A stretch of 64,000 bases of DNA, taken from JBEKHT01 sp049516595 (lineage in GTDB: Bacteria > Chloroflexota > Anaerolineae > Anaerolineales > RBG-16-64-43). The notes under the pieces are model-generated. The model saw only the letters and a program-made list of their open reading frames with translations. It was not told the DNA's origin and searched no databases. The translations under genes were made by a program, and so were the position numbers. Position 1 is the first letter of the stretch. Each line of letters begins with the position of its first letter. Below, in pieces: positions 52,959 through 60,918 of this stretch. The stretch spans positions 1 through 64,000 of the forward strand of contig JBEKSY010000010.1 in the NCBI GenBank assembly GCA_049516595.1, read 5' to 3'.

Positions 52959-54527
52959 ATGCGAAGACTCGTCATGGCGGTCCCGCTGGTCGCCTGCCTC
53001 GGGACGATGATCGGCACAGGAATCCTTTCCCTTGACTTTGGGCCATACTGGGACGACCACGAGAACTTCCAGGCCGTCAAGTATTCGCTTGAAAACGCAA
53101 CCTTGCTCCCCAACTTCTACGATTATCCCTCCGTTCCATACTGGCTTAACCTCAGCGCGACCTTGCCCGACCTGATGCAGGCCATCCGGGCGGGTTATCA
53201 CAAACCCGGCCAGATAAAAGCCTATCTCATCCAGGCCTTAGAAGGCGGCCAGGCTCATGACCTGAACACGCGAGGCTTGTTCCTGGTCATATCCTCCTTG
53301 GTCGTTGTGTGGGTCTACTTGTTCCTCTGGGAAATCGGTGGCAGCTGGATTCAAGCCTTGGTCGGTGCGTTGATCGTGGGTCTCTCGTGGGAGGTGAATT
53401 ACCAGATTCGCTGGGTGGCTCCCGATGGAATCATGATGCAGTTCGCTGCCTTAACCCTGCTGTGTTGCGCCAAGGCATGGAAAGGGGCCTCCCAGCGCTG
53501 GCTCTATGCGGCCGCGGTTGCGGCCGGTCTGACTTTCGGGTCAAAGTACCCCGGTGGGCTGATCATTGTCCCGGTGCTGATCACGGCATACTGGGTTCGA
53601 GGAGGGCAGAATGGGAATCGGAAGGTGGTGGCAAGTTGGGCGAAGTTGCTCGCCGCCTTTGGCCTGACCTACCTGATTGCCACCCCGGGCACGATCCTTC
53701 AGCCTCTGGCCTTCGCCGGGGGGATTACGCATGACCTCGTCCATTACGCGACCGGGCAACAGAATTACACGGTCTCCCGAGGCTGGCAGCATCTCCTATT
53801 GCTGGGGACCTATCTCTCGACCGTCATGCTGTCCAGATTTCCGGCCGAAGCGGGCGGGCTATTCGCACTATGCGCTTTTGGCACCTATGAGGTGTTTCGA
53901 AGGTCGCGGCCGCTGGGGACGATCCTCGTGTCTTTCCCCCTGGTTTATGCGGCCTACTTTGTCACCCAGGGAGTGATGATCGTGCGCAACTACTTGGTCT
54001 TGGCTCCCTTTCTTGCCGTGCTCGCGGCAGAAGGCGTAGCCTTCTTCTGGCGGCTTGCGAAGAGTTGGCCTTGGAAAACCGTTGTGGGCGCGAGTGTGGG
54101 GGTTGCTCTGGCGATCAACGCGGCCTGGCTGGGGTATTCTTCGTGGACGGTTCACATGCGCAACAGCATGGAATTGCAGGATGACCGGGCGGCGGCGAAC
54201 TACATGCGCCTTCACCGCGATGAGACCTTTCTTGTTTCCGCCGAGGTACGAATGGAACTGATATCCACGGGGATCGGCCTGCCGGCCAACGTCACGCCCG
54301 ATCCCGCTGACTCCTTTAGTTCCGTGCTGCTCTACATGCATGAGGATCCGAACTATAAGCTCTGGCCGGCGAATCACCCGGATACCATTCAAACATGGTT
54401 TGGCCCCTGGGAAGTGAATCTCAACTACTACCCGTCCTGGCAGGGGCAAGACCGAATGGTGGTGATTAGAAAAGAGACGGCCAAGAGCCTGGGGATTATC
54501 CCCGAAATCACACGCCCCGGAGGCTAA
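52959..54527 (+). CDS. Polytopic membrane glycosyltransferase, PMT-like (GT-C fold)
   Basis: 522 residues, about ten TM helices. The first extracellular loop has SLDFGPYWDDHENFQAVKYS with the acidic WDD motif, equivalent to YGESWDE of the preceding gene. Later QIRWVAPDGIMMQFAALTLL, AAGLTFGSKYPGGLIIVPV and VRNYLVLAPFLAVLAAEG are typical of this GT39/GT83-like group. The soluble C-terminus has DDRAAANYMRLHRDETFLVSAEVRMEL. GGAGGAG lies 3 nt before the ATG. Composition matches the rest of the window, unlike the upstream paralogue. The acceptor (protein, lipid or polymer) is unknown. Confidence 0.82.
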   Translation: MRRLVMAVPLVACLGTMIGTGILSLDFGPYWDDHENFQAVKYSLENATLLPNFYDYPSVPYWLNLSATLPDLMQAIRAGYHKPGQIKAYLIQALEGGQAHDLNTRGLFLVISSLVVVWVYLFLWEIGGSWIQALVGALIVGLSWEVNYQIRWVAPDGIMMQFAALTLLCCAKAWKGASQRWLYAAAVAAGLTFGSKYPGGLIIVPVLITAYWVRGGQNGNRKVVASWAKLLAAFGLTYLIATPGTILQPLAFAGGITHDLVHYATGQQNYTVSRGWQHLLLLGTYLSTVMLSRFPAEAGGLFALCAFGTYEVFRRSRPLGTILVSFPLVYAAYFVTQGVMIVRNYLVLAPFLAVLAAEGVAFFWRLAKSWPWKTVVGASVGVALAINAAWLGYSSWTVHMRNSMELQDDRAAANYMRLHRDETFLVSAEVRMELISTGIGLPANVTPDPADSFSSVLLYMHEDPNYKLWPANHPDTIQTWFGPWEVNLNYYPSWQGQDRMVVIRKETAKSLGIIPEITRPGG

Positions 54528-55513
54528 TACGCTCTCTTCCCGGGATACCACCGGTTGGCTTCCTTTTCTCTGCCAGCTAGAGAGAGCTCGATCCGGGTCC
54601 TCCGCAGAAGGATCGGGGCAGCCTCTTGCTCGGGGGTAAGGGCTGAGATCCAACCTCTCTATGACCCACTGCCATTGCCCCGGGGAATCAGGAAGTGTGA
54701 TCCTCTGCTCGACCCATTGAGAATCATCCCCTACACGAACGATCCCAACGGCGGTGTCGGTGCCACCCAGCCAGGATGCGGCCGCTGTCGGGAGCGGCAA
54801 ATTCAACTTGCTCGAGGCGAAGGGCAGGGCCAGTTTCATCAACTCGGCCTTCCTGCGCGGCCGCTTGAGAGACCTTGAGGGAACGATCCTGGATGTGGTT
54901 GGAAGCGGCGGGATTCGTACCTTCTCGTCGACGCCCGCCCCTTCCCGTTTCCGTGTCCGGGAGCTGGCAGACCCCGGCTTCGCCCGCGCTAACCCAGAAG
55001 AGGGAAGAAGTATCTCTGGCAATCTCGGATCCAGCGAGGTGCCCGAGGTCAGGTTGGAAAATGCCTCGAAGTGCCTCGCCGAACCTCGGGGGAAGGCGAA
55101 CGAGGTCTCATGAGATTCGCCTCGAAAACGGGCGCTCGAGGAGACGACGCTGAAAGAACTCGCATCGTGGCGGAAATGGGCCGCGACGTGCTCCGAGGGC
55201 GAGAGGGTGAAACCACGCATTTGCCAATTGCGAGGATGGGGGCCTGACCCTGGGTAACTGAGCCGCGAGTTAGAGCCCCTGCCTGGCGGGTGCTGAGAAT
55301 TCGTCCAGATCTCCCCGCAAGGGACTTATCTGGAATGGAGCCGGAAAACTCCCTGCAAGCAGTCTGCTCGGATGTGCGGAATGTACTAGCCGACCGCCGC
55401 GGACAAGGTAGCCGGAGAGATTCGTGCGCCGTTCCGCTGCCGACACCCCTCGCCAGCCGCAGCCCCACCCAAGAAGGAGCTTCCTGGAGCCGGTGACAGA
55501 TCACGGCAGGGGC
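54528..55513. other. Gene desert of about 1 kb
   Basis: No gene is convincing on either strand. A minus-strand open frame running from the previous gene's antisense into this region encodes Ser/Arg/Pro-rich sequence without family character and is treated as a shadow. No tRNA, known RNA or direct repeats recognised. It may be a decayed region next to the accessory segment, or may hold an unknown RNA. Confidence 0.45.
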
Positions 55514-55543
55514 TTGACATATAGAACGGATGTTCTATATAAT
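55514..55543 (+). promoter_or_regulatory. Consensus promoter of the LuxR-type gene
   Basis: Perfect -35 TTGACA (55514-55519) and perfect -10 TATAAT (55538-55543) with an 18-nt spacer: the strongest promoter in the window. Transcription would start near 55550, about 45 nt before the ATG. Confidence 0.85.
55519..55540. promoter_or_regulatory. Perfect 22-bp operator palindrome (SOS-box-like)
   Basis: ATATAGAAC-GGAT-GTTCTATAT: two perfect 9-bp arms around 4 bp, filling the promoter spacer. The core GAAC-N4-GTTC equals the Gram-positive-type LexA box. A repressor bound here would block the promoter completely. It may be LexA or the LuxR-type product itself; the sequence cannot decide. Confidence 0.75.
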
Positions 55544-55594
55544 CAGCGCATTGCGCTCCAGAGGTTCCCCATCCTGGAGAGCAGAGGAGGGTGC

Positions 55595-55855
55595 ATGGCA
55601 GAAGTTTCGGCCCCGTTGGCCAGCCCCTTGCAGATAGAGCTGGATCCCGCGCCTGCGAGCGCTGGCAGGTTGACGACGCGGGAACAAGAAGTGCTGGGCC
55701 TGATCCTGGCCGGACAGTCGAATCGCCAGATCGCGGAACGGCTTTTCATCTCACCCGAGACGGTGAAAACCCATGTCCGCCACGTTCTGGCAAAGACCGG
55801 AGCCGCTCGCAAGGCCGAGCTTTGCGCCCTGCTCCAAGCTGAGACGGACCGGTGA
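55595..55855 (+). CDS. Small orphan LuxR/GerE-type HTH regulator
   Basis: 86 residues: a short N-terminal tail and one complete LuxR-type HTH (about 30-83): LTTREQEVLGLILAGQSNRQIAERLFISPETVKTHVRHVLAKTGAARKAEL, trimmed to its marks T-x-R-E-x-E-V-L, S-N-x-x-I-A and V-K-T-H. There is no receiver or ligand domain, as in GerE of Bacillus. The ATG at 55595 has GAGGAGG upstream; longer in-frame starts would lie upstream of or within the promoter. Because of the promoter palindrome the gene should be tightly repressed and strongly inducible. Confidence 0.9.
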   Translation: MAEVSAPLASPLQIELDPAPASAGRLTTREQEVLGLILAGQSNRQIAERLFISPETVKTHVRHVLAKTGAARKAELCALLQAETDR

Positions 55856-55915
55856 CGCGCAGGCCGCCTCCATCCCGGCCGTGCTGGGGACGAGCCCGAG
55901 ATCCCGGCTCGCAAT

Positions 55916-56740
55916 TCACCGCCCTGGGGTGGGTACGGGAATCTCCCCCTTCAGTCCCCACAACTGGAAATCATGAAACGAAACTGTGAGCAGGCTGCTC
56001 CGGTCGGTGCCTGCAAACAATCCGACTTGCCCCGTACTCAAGAGAGTGTCCACGTACGAGAACACCAATCCACCGTTAGTGTAGAAGCTGAATCGGGGGC
56101 CTGAAGCGAGCAACCCGATCTGGTTCTCCGCCGGAGCTCCGGCCAGGAGGGACTGGGTCGCCTGCCAGCTGCTTGCCCCTTCCAGCTCAAGGCCATGGTA
56201 GCGCTCGAATCTCAGCTGACCATCACAGGAGAAAGCGGCGCGATACTGGTACAAGTGGGAGGCCCGAAAGACGAATCCGAATTCATTCTTGCCGGCGTCA
56301 CACAAGGAGGTGTTCACGCTCGCCTGCACGTAGAGATTGGAGGGAACCGGCTGGGGGGAGAGGGATAAGAGCGAGGTCCTGGGCTGCCTGAGGCTGATGA
56401 CCAAGTTGCCCTCCAACAAGGAAACCGCTCCGGCCGAGCCGCTGGTCACTCCCCAGCCGCCCGAATTGTCCCCAAAGGATTCCTTTAACCGGAGGGTTCC
56501 GAGCTGGGAAGGGAGGGCGGGCGTTTCGGTCGGGGAGGGCGTCGCGGTCGGGGTGGGGGTGGTCGTGGCCGGCAGGGTCGGAAGGAGGGCCTCCAGCGGG
56601 ACGGTTGGCCCCGTTGCCGGAGTAGGCTCGGGGGTCGGGGTTGGGGTGGCCGGAGCGATGCTGCAGGCCGCCAGCACAAGGCTGACCGCCAGAGACGGCC
56701 CAAGGAGGCCCGCCCCACTCCTGCGCGGGGAGTTTGGCAT
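55916..56740 (-). CDS. Lipoprotein with concanavalin-like domain, paralogue 1
   Basis: 274 residues from the ATG at 56740. Lipobox L-V-L-A-A-C near residue 20-25, then a Pro/Thr-rich linker (TPTPTPEPTPATGPT and similar), then a beta-rich domain of about 185 residues: LRLKESFGDNSGGWGV, EGNLVISLRQPRT, NEFGFVFRASHLYQYRAAFSCDGQLRFERY, NQIGLLASGPRFSFYTNGGLVFSYVD, TGQVGLFAGTD. This pattern fits a concanavalin-like/DUF1080-type surface module. Its ATG overlaps the stop of the upstream paralogue (TGATG), so the two are translationally coupled. The function is unknown. Confidence 0.82.
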   Translation of the reverse strand: MPNSPRRSGAGLLGPSLAVSLVLAACSIAPATPTPTPEPTPATGPTVPLEALLPTLPATTTPTPTATPSPTETPALPSQLGTLRLKESFGDNSGGWGVTSGSAGAVSLLEGNLVISLRQPRTSLLSLSPQPVPSNLYVQASVNTSLCDAGKNEFGFVFRASHLYQYRAAFSCDGQLRFERYHGLELEGASSWQATQSLLAGAPAENQIGLLASGPRFSFYTNGGLVFSYVDTLLSTGQVGLFAGTDRSSLLTVSFHDFQLWGLKGEIPVPTPGR

Positions 56741-57555
56741 CACGGCAGCGTCCAGTAATCGAGTTGACTGAAGGCTACGCTGAAGTTGGGCGTATTGACC
56801 GAGGCAATGAACAGGCCAAAGCGCCCGTCGGTGTAGGAATTGTCCTGCAATTGGCCGAGCAGGTTCCCATTGGCATACAACGAGAGTGTGCTGCCCTTGG
56901 CCATGAGGCCCAATCGATTGGTCTGGCCGGGACCGGAAAGAATTGGCGAGCCTTCGGTCCAATCCTGGAGAGGGGCGAAGTGGCTTCCATCCCATTTGCG
57001 CAGGGAGTAATGCCCATCGCAGGAGAAGCCAAATAAATAGCCTTGCGACAGGCTCGGCGCCCGGACGACTAGGCCATAGCGGTCCAGCCCGCTGCAGGGT
57101 CCGACCGTGGCTGTCCCCTCCAGGTAGAAGTTCGTCAGCTTCGGGGCGGACAACCTCCACCAATCGCTGCCATCCGCCTCAGGCACGCTGAAGACGAGCT
57201 GGCCGTCGCGGATCTCGGCCTGCGGGTTGCCGCCGGACAGATCCCAGTTGTCGCTGTTCTGGAAAGTGTCCTGCCAATCGGGCTTCCCGAGGATTCGCCT
57301 TGGGTCGGTCGGGCCGGGGGTCGCGGTGGATGTGGCCGAGAGCGTGGGCGAGGGGAGCGCCGTTGCGTTGGTCGAGGCGGTTGCCGACGCCGGCGGGACA
57401 AGAGGCGAAGGGGTGGGCAGGGCGGTCAGGAGCCGCGAGACCTGGGCGGCGACATTAGGAGAAGGAACAGAAGTCGGCCCGCGGCTGAGGTTGCAGGCCA
57501 GGCCCATGGAAAGAAAGGCCAGGAGGATCAAAGCGCTCCGCATCTGAGGCATCAT
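56740..57555 (-). CDS. Lipoprotein with concanavalin-like domain, paralogue 2
   Basis: 271 residues. Signal ALILLAFLSMGLAC with lipobox G-L-A-C-N-L, then a Ser/Thr/Pro-rich linker and a domain related to that of the downstream gene: DWQDTFQNSDNWDLSGG, DGQLVFSVPEADG, YGLVVRAPSLSQGYLFGFSCDGHYSLRKWDG, NRLGLMAKGSTLSLYANGNLLGQLQDN, DGRFGLFIAS. Shared marks with paralogue 1 are F-S-C-D-G, the N-x-x-G-L-x-A segment and D/T-G-x-x-G-L-F-x-A. Each has one or two Cys that could form a disulfide. Likely surface-exposed; ligand unknown. A start of MMPQMRS is used; MPQMRS is one codon later. Confidence 0.82.
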   Translation of the reverse strand: MMPQMRSALILLAFLSMGLACNLSRGPTSVPSPNVAAQVSRLLTALPTPSPLVPPASATASTNATALPSPTLSATSTATPGPTDPRRILGKPDWQDTFQNSDNWDLSGGNPQAEIRDGQLVFSVPEADGSDWWRLSAPKLTNFYLEGTATVGPCSGLDRYGLVVRAPSLSQGYLFGFSCDGHYSLRKWDGSHFAPLQDWTEGSPILSGPGQTNRLGLMAKGSTLSLYANGNLLGQLQDNSYTDGRFGLFIASVNTPNFSVAFSQLDYWTLP

Positions 57556-57906
57556 CGCCTTCCTGTGTCCTCGCGCCCAAGAGCCGCGCGGTCAATGATC
57601 AGCAAGGGGAAAGGATTGAATGTTAACACCGAATTCCCGCCTCGCAATCTCAGGCCGACCAGGGCAAGGCCGTGAAAGGCTGTCAGGGGCCGCACGGCTC
57701 CAGGTTGCGGCGAGCCTGGATTCCCGACGGATCTTCTCGGGCGCCGAAATGGTTTCTTCCGCCAGTCGCGCTAGCGGCAGCGTTGGCCGGCCCCCTGCCC
57801 TGGTTGGGCGACTTGAGCCGTGCGCGGGCAAGATCGACCTCGTCTGTCCCCCGGCAATGGAGACTGGGGGCACAAATGGATGGGCGGCAAATGAGTGAGG
57901 TCGGGC
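57556..57906. other. Intergenic stretch, nothing recognised
   Basis: About 350 nt between the divergent lipoprotein pair and the spoVS promoter. Short frames only. No RNA or terminator seen. Confidence 0.45.
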
Positions 57907-57935
57907 TTGATTGATTATGATGAATCCTATAGAAT
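57907..57935 (+). promoter_or_regulatory. Putative spoVS promoter
   Basis: -35 TTGATT (57907-57912) and -10 TAGAAT (57930-57935), spacer 17 nt, in an AT-rich patch about 69 nt before the spoVS ATG. Confidence 0.6.
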
Positions 57936-58003
57936 TAGTTTCTATTGTTCGATAGCCGGGCAGGATATGGTCCTTGCTGCTGGCGTCAGGGGAGGAAATC
58001 GTC

Positions 58004-58264
58004 ATGGACATCATCAAGGTCTCAGCCCAGTCGCGCACAACAGCGGTGGCAGGGGCAATCGCCGGGATCATCCGTGAACAGAAGCATGCCGAGGTCCAGG
58101 CAATTGGTGCCGGTGCCGTAAATCAGGCGCTCAAGGCGTGTGCGATTGCCAGGGGCTATCTTCAGGGAGACAACATCGACGTTGTCTGCATCCCCTCCTT
58201 CACGGAGGTGGTCATCGATGGCAAGGAGCGGACGGCGATCCGGATCCAAGTCGAGCCGAGGTAG
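58004..58264 (+). CDS. spoVS: SpoVS family protein
   Basis: 86 residues, nearly the whole family length. It starts MDIIKVSAQSRTTAVAGAIAGIIREQ and continues VQAIGAGAVNQALKACAIARGYL and DVVCIPSFTEVVIDGKERTAIRI, the SpoVS/Alba-like pattern. In Bacillus SpoVS affects sporulation and septation, and the fold binds nucleic acid. The gene is common in Chloroflexota and Deinococci that do not form endospores, so a general chromosome or RNA role is more likely here. GGAGG lies 8 nt before the ATG at 58004; an upstream ATG at 57974 lacks support. Confidence 0.95.
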   Translation: MDIIKVSAQSRTTAVAGAIAGIIREQKHAEVQAIGAGAVNQALKACAIARGYLQGDNIDVVCIPSFTEVVIDGKERTAIRIQVEPR

Positions 58265-58279
58265 GTGCCCGCACCTCGG
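58256..58279. terminator. Hairpin at the end of spoVS
   Basis: CCGAGGT / ACCTCGG arms (58256-58262 and 58273-58279) with a 10-nt loop overlap the spoVS stop and lie between convergent genes. No T tract, so its terminator role is uncertain. Confidence 0.35.
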
Positions 58280-58299
58280 TCGCAGGCTCGGACGAAGCC

Positions 58300-59301
58300 T
58301 CACACCCGGGGGGCCGCCAGCAAGCTGATCTCCAGCGCGAGGCGAGGGCTGACGTTGCGGTCGATCTGACGTTGGGCCTGCAGGAGCGCCTGGAGCCAAA
58401 CCTCGCTCTGCGCGCGCGAGACCTTCTGCGCGAGCCTCTGAATCTCTTCCTCGTAGTCGAGATTTGCCACAGGCACGGCGGGTGCCGAGAGGCAGAGAAG
58501 AAGATCGTGAGTGAGGCTTGCCCAAAGCTCAAGCGCTTGGACTACCCGGTCCTTGCCCGTTCGGTCCTTATCCACCGATAGTTCCTCGGCCAGGGCGAAG
58601 CGCTCCCTGCGGCTCTGCGAGGGGATGCGGGCCCACTCCTGTGATCGTTGCGCACGTTGGGAGGCGGCCTGCGGATCCAGGATCTGATTCACGGCCCACC
58701 CCAAGCGCCCGCAGGAGAGGCGCGCCAATACCTCCGCCCGATCCGAGGGCAAGTTCCATCTCTCACGCAAGGCGGAGGCGACCGTCGAGGCCGGGATCGG
58801 CCGCAGGATGAACAGCCGGCAGCGCGACACAATGGTAGGCAGCAATTCCTCGGGGCTGGGCGCGGTGAGCAGGAGCACAACTGCTTCTGCCGGCTCCTCC
58901 AGGGTCTTGAGCAGCGCATTGGCTGTGTTGACCGTGGCGAACTGGAAGTTTGGGAGCAGGGCAACCTTGAAGCGAGCCTCCAGAGGGCGCAAAGACAGGG
59001 CGTGGATCAGCTCCCGGGCCGCCTCGACCCGGATGGCCTCATTCGGTCGCGGGGACTGGAGCAGATGGAGATCGGGGTGAGCGTGGTCGCCGAAGGCGCG
59101 GCAGGAACGGCACTCTCCACAGGCTTCTCCTGGCGCCGGCGGTTGAGTGCAGTTCAAGGCCTGAGCGAACTCGGTGGCCAGGGTGCGCTTGCCGATTCCG
59201 GCCGGGCCAAGGAAAAGGTAGGCGTGGGCCGGGGCCCCGGAAGCGGCGTCCTTCCTCAGGGCTTCGACCACCCACTCGTGTCCTACCACCTTCCAGGGCA
59301 T
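58300..59301 (-). CDS. holB: DNA polymerase III subunit delta'
   Basis: 333 residues from MPWKVVGHEWVVEAL at 59301. Delta' is part of the clamp-loader complex. Seen: P-loop FLGPAGIGKRTLA, the four-Cys zinc module CTQPPAPGEACGECRSC, NALLKTLEEPAEAVVLLLTAP, and the SRC motif in LPTIVSRCRLFIL (Arg finger). The P-loop is fuller than in E. coli delta', so ATP binding may be retained. The ATG follows a TAGAAT -10 by 7 nt with no Shine-Dalgarno, so the mRNA is probably leaderless. holA lies 2.5 kb away in the opposite orientation. Confidence 0.93.
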   Translation of the reverse strand: MPWKVVGHEWVVEALRKDAASGAPAHAYLFLGPAGIGKRTLATEFAQALNCTQPPAPGEACGECRSCRAFGDHAHPDLHLLQSPRPNEAIRVEAARELIHALSLRPLEARFKVALLPNFQFATVNTANALLKTLEEPAEAVVLLLTAPSPEELLPTIVSRCRLFILRPIPASTVASALRERWNLPSDRAEVLARLSCGRLGWAVNQILDPQAASQRAQRSQEWARIPSQSRRERFALAEELSVDKDRTGKDRVVQALELWASLTHDLLLCLSAPAVPVANLDYEEEIQRLAQKVSRAQSEVWLQALLQAQRQIDRNVSPRLALEISLLAAPRV

Positions 59302-59308
59302 GGAATAG

Positions 59309-59336
59309 ATTCTACTCGCCGCCCGTCCAGCCACAA
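59309..59336 (-). promoter_or_regulatory. holB promoter
   Basis: Minus-strand -35 TTGTGG (59336..59331) and -10 TAGAAT (59314..59309), spacer 16 nt. The expected start is within a base or two of the ATG at 59301. Confidence 0.55.
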
Positions 59337-59539
59337 CCGGGCCGGGCCAGCCCGGCGGCTGACCCTCTCCAAGGGTCCGGTTGCATCAAGACTGGAGCGG
59401 AGGGACCGTCTTTGCAAGAATTCTATCGACAAGGCCAATAGTGGCGAAATCAGCCAAAATCGTGTAGAGTTAAGCGAAGTTGCACCGGAATGGACTTTCC
59501 TGGCATTCTCCCAGACCCTCAGAAAGGAGCGCGCGGAAA

Positions 59540-59839
59540 ATGGCGAAAGGACTGAGCAAGGCCGAGTTCATCTCCAAACTCTCGGAGGCAACCGGGCTGA
59601 GCAAGAAGGAAACCACCTCATATTTGGAGGCCATTGAATCATTGGTCAAATCCGAGCTTAAGTCCAAGGGTGAGGTGACCCTTCCTGGGCTATTCCGCGC
59701 GAAAATTGCCGTGCGGCCAGCCAGCGCGGAAAGGGAAGGGATCAATCCGTTTACCAAACAGAAGATCGTCATCAAGGCCAAGCCCGCACGCCGGGTGGTA
59801 AAAGCCGCGCCGGTAAAGGCGCTCAAGGATTCCGTCTAG
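59540..59839 (+). CDS. HU/IHF-family DNA-binding protein
   Basis: 99 residues, basic. It has the HU pattern: MAKGLSKAEFISKLSEATGLSKKETTSYLEAIESLVKSELKSKGEVTLPGLFRAKI, then the DNA-binding arm region RPASAEREGINPFTKQKIVIKAKPARRVVKAAP (RxxxxREGxNPxTxxxI motif). The basic C-terminal end (ARRVVKAAPVKALKDSV) is slightly extended. HU bends and compacts DNA. AAGGAG is 10 nt before the ATG at 59540. It stands in its own unit between holB and the MerR-like gene. Confidence 0.93.
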   Translation: MAKGLSKAEFISKLSEATGLSKKETTSYLEAIESLVKSELKSKGEVTLPGLFRAKIAVRPASAEREGINPFTKQKIVIKAKPARRVVKAAPVKALKDSV

Positions 59840-60053
59840 CGGCCCCGATTTTGAGCGGGATCTCCAGACTGCCTGGATCCTAGGACCCTGAGGGCGCTGG
59901 GCAGAGTTGCTTCTGGCCTGCCCGAATGGGCCGAGCAGGGCCAGACCGGAGTCTCACCCCGGCCTGGCCTTTTGATTCTTGGGCCCAACCCGAAGGCCCA
60001 AAACCTCTTTTAGATTTCGGAATCCTCATAGGGAATCCTAATGAAAACTACCT

Positions 60054-60082
60054 TGACCGAGGAAGAGCCCTGCGGTACGAAT
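60054..60082 (+). promoter_or_regulatory. Putative promoter of the MerR-like gene
   Basis: -35 TTGACC (60054-60059) and -10 TACGAA (60077-60082), spacer 17 nt, placing the start near 60089 and supporting the downstream start codons at 60112 or 60130. Confidence 0.4.
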
Positions 60083-60111
60083 TGGGCCAATCCTTCAGGG
60101 CCAGAGGGCAA

Positions 60112-60735
60112 GTGAACCAATCCTCTTGGATGAGTCTGGGAGAGGCCGCAGGGTTGCTGGGAGTGCATCCTTCGACCCTTCGCATCTGGGCGGATCGAGG
60201 CGAGGTCCCTTCTCACCGCACTCCGGGCGGCCACAGGCGCTTTCGCCGCGAGGAGCTTTCGGCCTGGTCGGCCGCCCACGGTGCCGGGCAGATAGATAAG
60301 GCTCACAGCCTCTTGCAGTCCGTATTGAACCGAACACGTCTTCAATCCACCGAGGGACGCTTTGAAGGCGAGGCATGGTACCGGCGGCTGAGCGAGAACG
60401 GAAAAGGACGCCTGCGCGAACTGGGGCAACGAACCCTCGTCGCACTGGCCCAGTCCCCGGGAAGCCTGAGGCCGGAAGGAGAGACCAATTTGATCACCCT
60501 GGGCCAGCAATATGGAGAACTCTTGAATGCGGAGGGGCTGGCGCTGGAGGAGGGGCTGCGGGCCTTCCTGCAGTTCCGGGCCATTGTGTTGGACAGCGCG
60601 CTGGAGCTCTTGCCAACCTCCAAACTCGACTCCCCCACCTCGTGGGGTCAGCTCTACCGCCAGGTCACGCACTCCACGGACGTGCTGCTGCTGGCCATGG
60701 TGGAGCATATGCATCCCCCGGAGCCCCAGGGATGA
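60112..60735 (+). CDS. MerR/BldC-type HTH protein with helical C-domain
   Basis: 207 residues from a GTG at 60112 with GAGG nearby; ATG at 60130 is an alternative. An HTH domain occupies about 7-55: SLGEAAGLLGVHPSTLRIWADRGEVPSHRTPGGHRRFRREEL, the MerR/excisionase pattern (RxWxxxGxxPxxRTxGGHRRF). The rest is all-helical (LLQSVLNRTRLQ, RLRELGQRTLVALAQSPG, LGQQYGELLNAEGLALEEGLRAFLQFRAIVLDSALELL), a likely ligand-sensing or partner-binding domain without recognised family. The stop overlaps the next start (ATGA), coupling it to a small membrane peptide. Confidence 0.85.
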   Translation: MNQSSWMSLGEAAGLLGVHPSTLRIWADRGEVPSHRTPGGHRRFRREELSAWSAAHGAGQIDKAHSLLQSVLNRTRLQSTEGRFEGEAWYRRLSENGKGRLRELGQRTLVALAQSPGSLRPEGETNLITLGQQYGELLNAEGLALEEGLRAFLQFRAIVLDSALELLPTSKLDSPTSWGQLYRQVTHSTDVLLLAMVEHMHPPEPQG

Positions 60736-60872
60736 ATTCGCACAGGCGGTCCGTCGGTCAGCGGATGGCCTGGGGCAAAGCGGTACCCGCCTTGCTGCTC
60801 TTTCTTGGGTTAATCCTCCTGGGGTTGGTGGCGAGCCTGGTTTACGTTCTGGTGCGGGGCAAGGTGGGATAG
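60732..60872 (+). CDS. 46-residue single-pass membrane peptide
   Basis: Starts with the ATG of an ATGA overlap with the MerR-like stop. Sequence: basic N-terminus (MNSHRRSVGQRMAWGK), one strong TM segment (AVPALLLFLGLILLGLVASLVYVLV) and a short RGKVG tail. The overlap and the clean membrane profile support a real coupled gene. It may tether or modulate the regulator or a membrane complex. No family recognised. Confidence 0.65.
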   Translation: MNSHRRSVGQRMAWGKAVPALLLFLGLILLGLVASLVYVLVRGKVG

Positions 60873-60918
60873 GTTCCCAGGCCGTGCGGAGGGGCAGTCC
60901 AATTCTAGGGAGGCTGGC

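Noticed and set aside
53868..55220. A 450-codon minus-strand frame over the glycosyltransferase 3' end and the desert
   Set aside because: Half is antisense to a good gene; the rest is Ser/Arg/Pro-rich without motifs.
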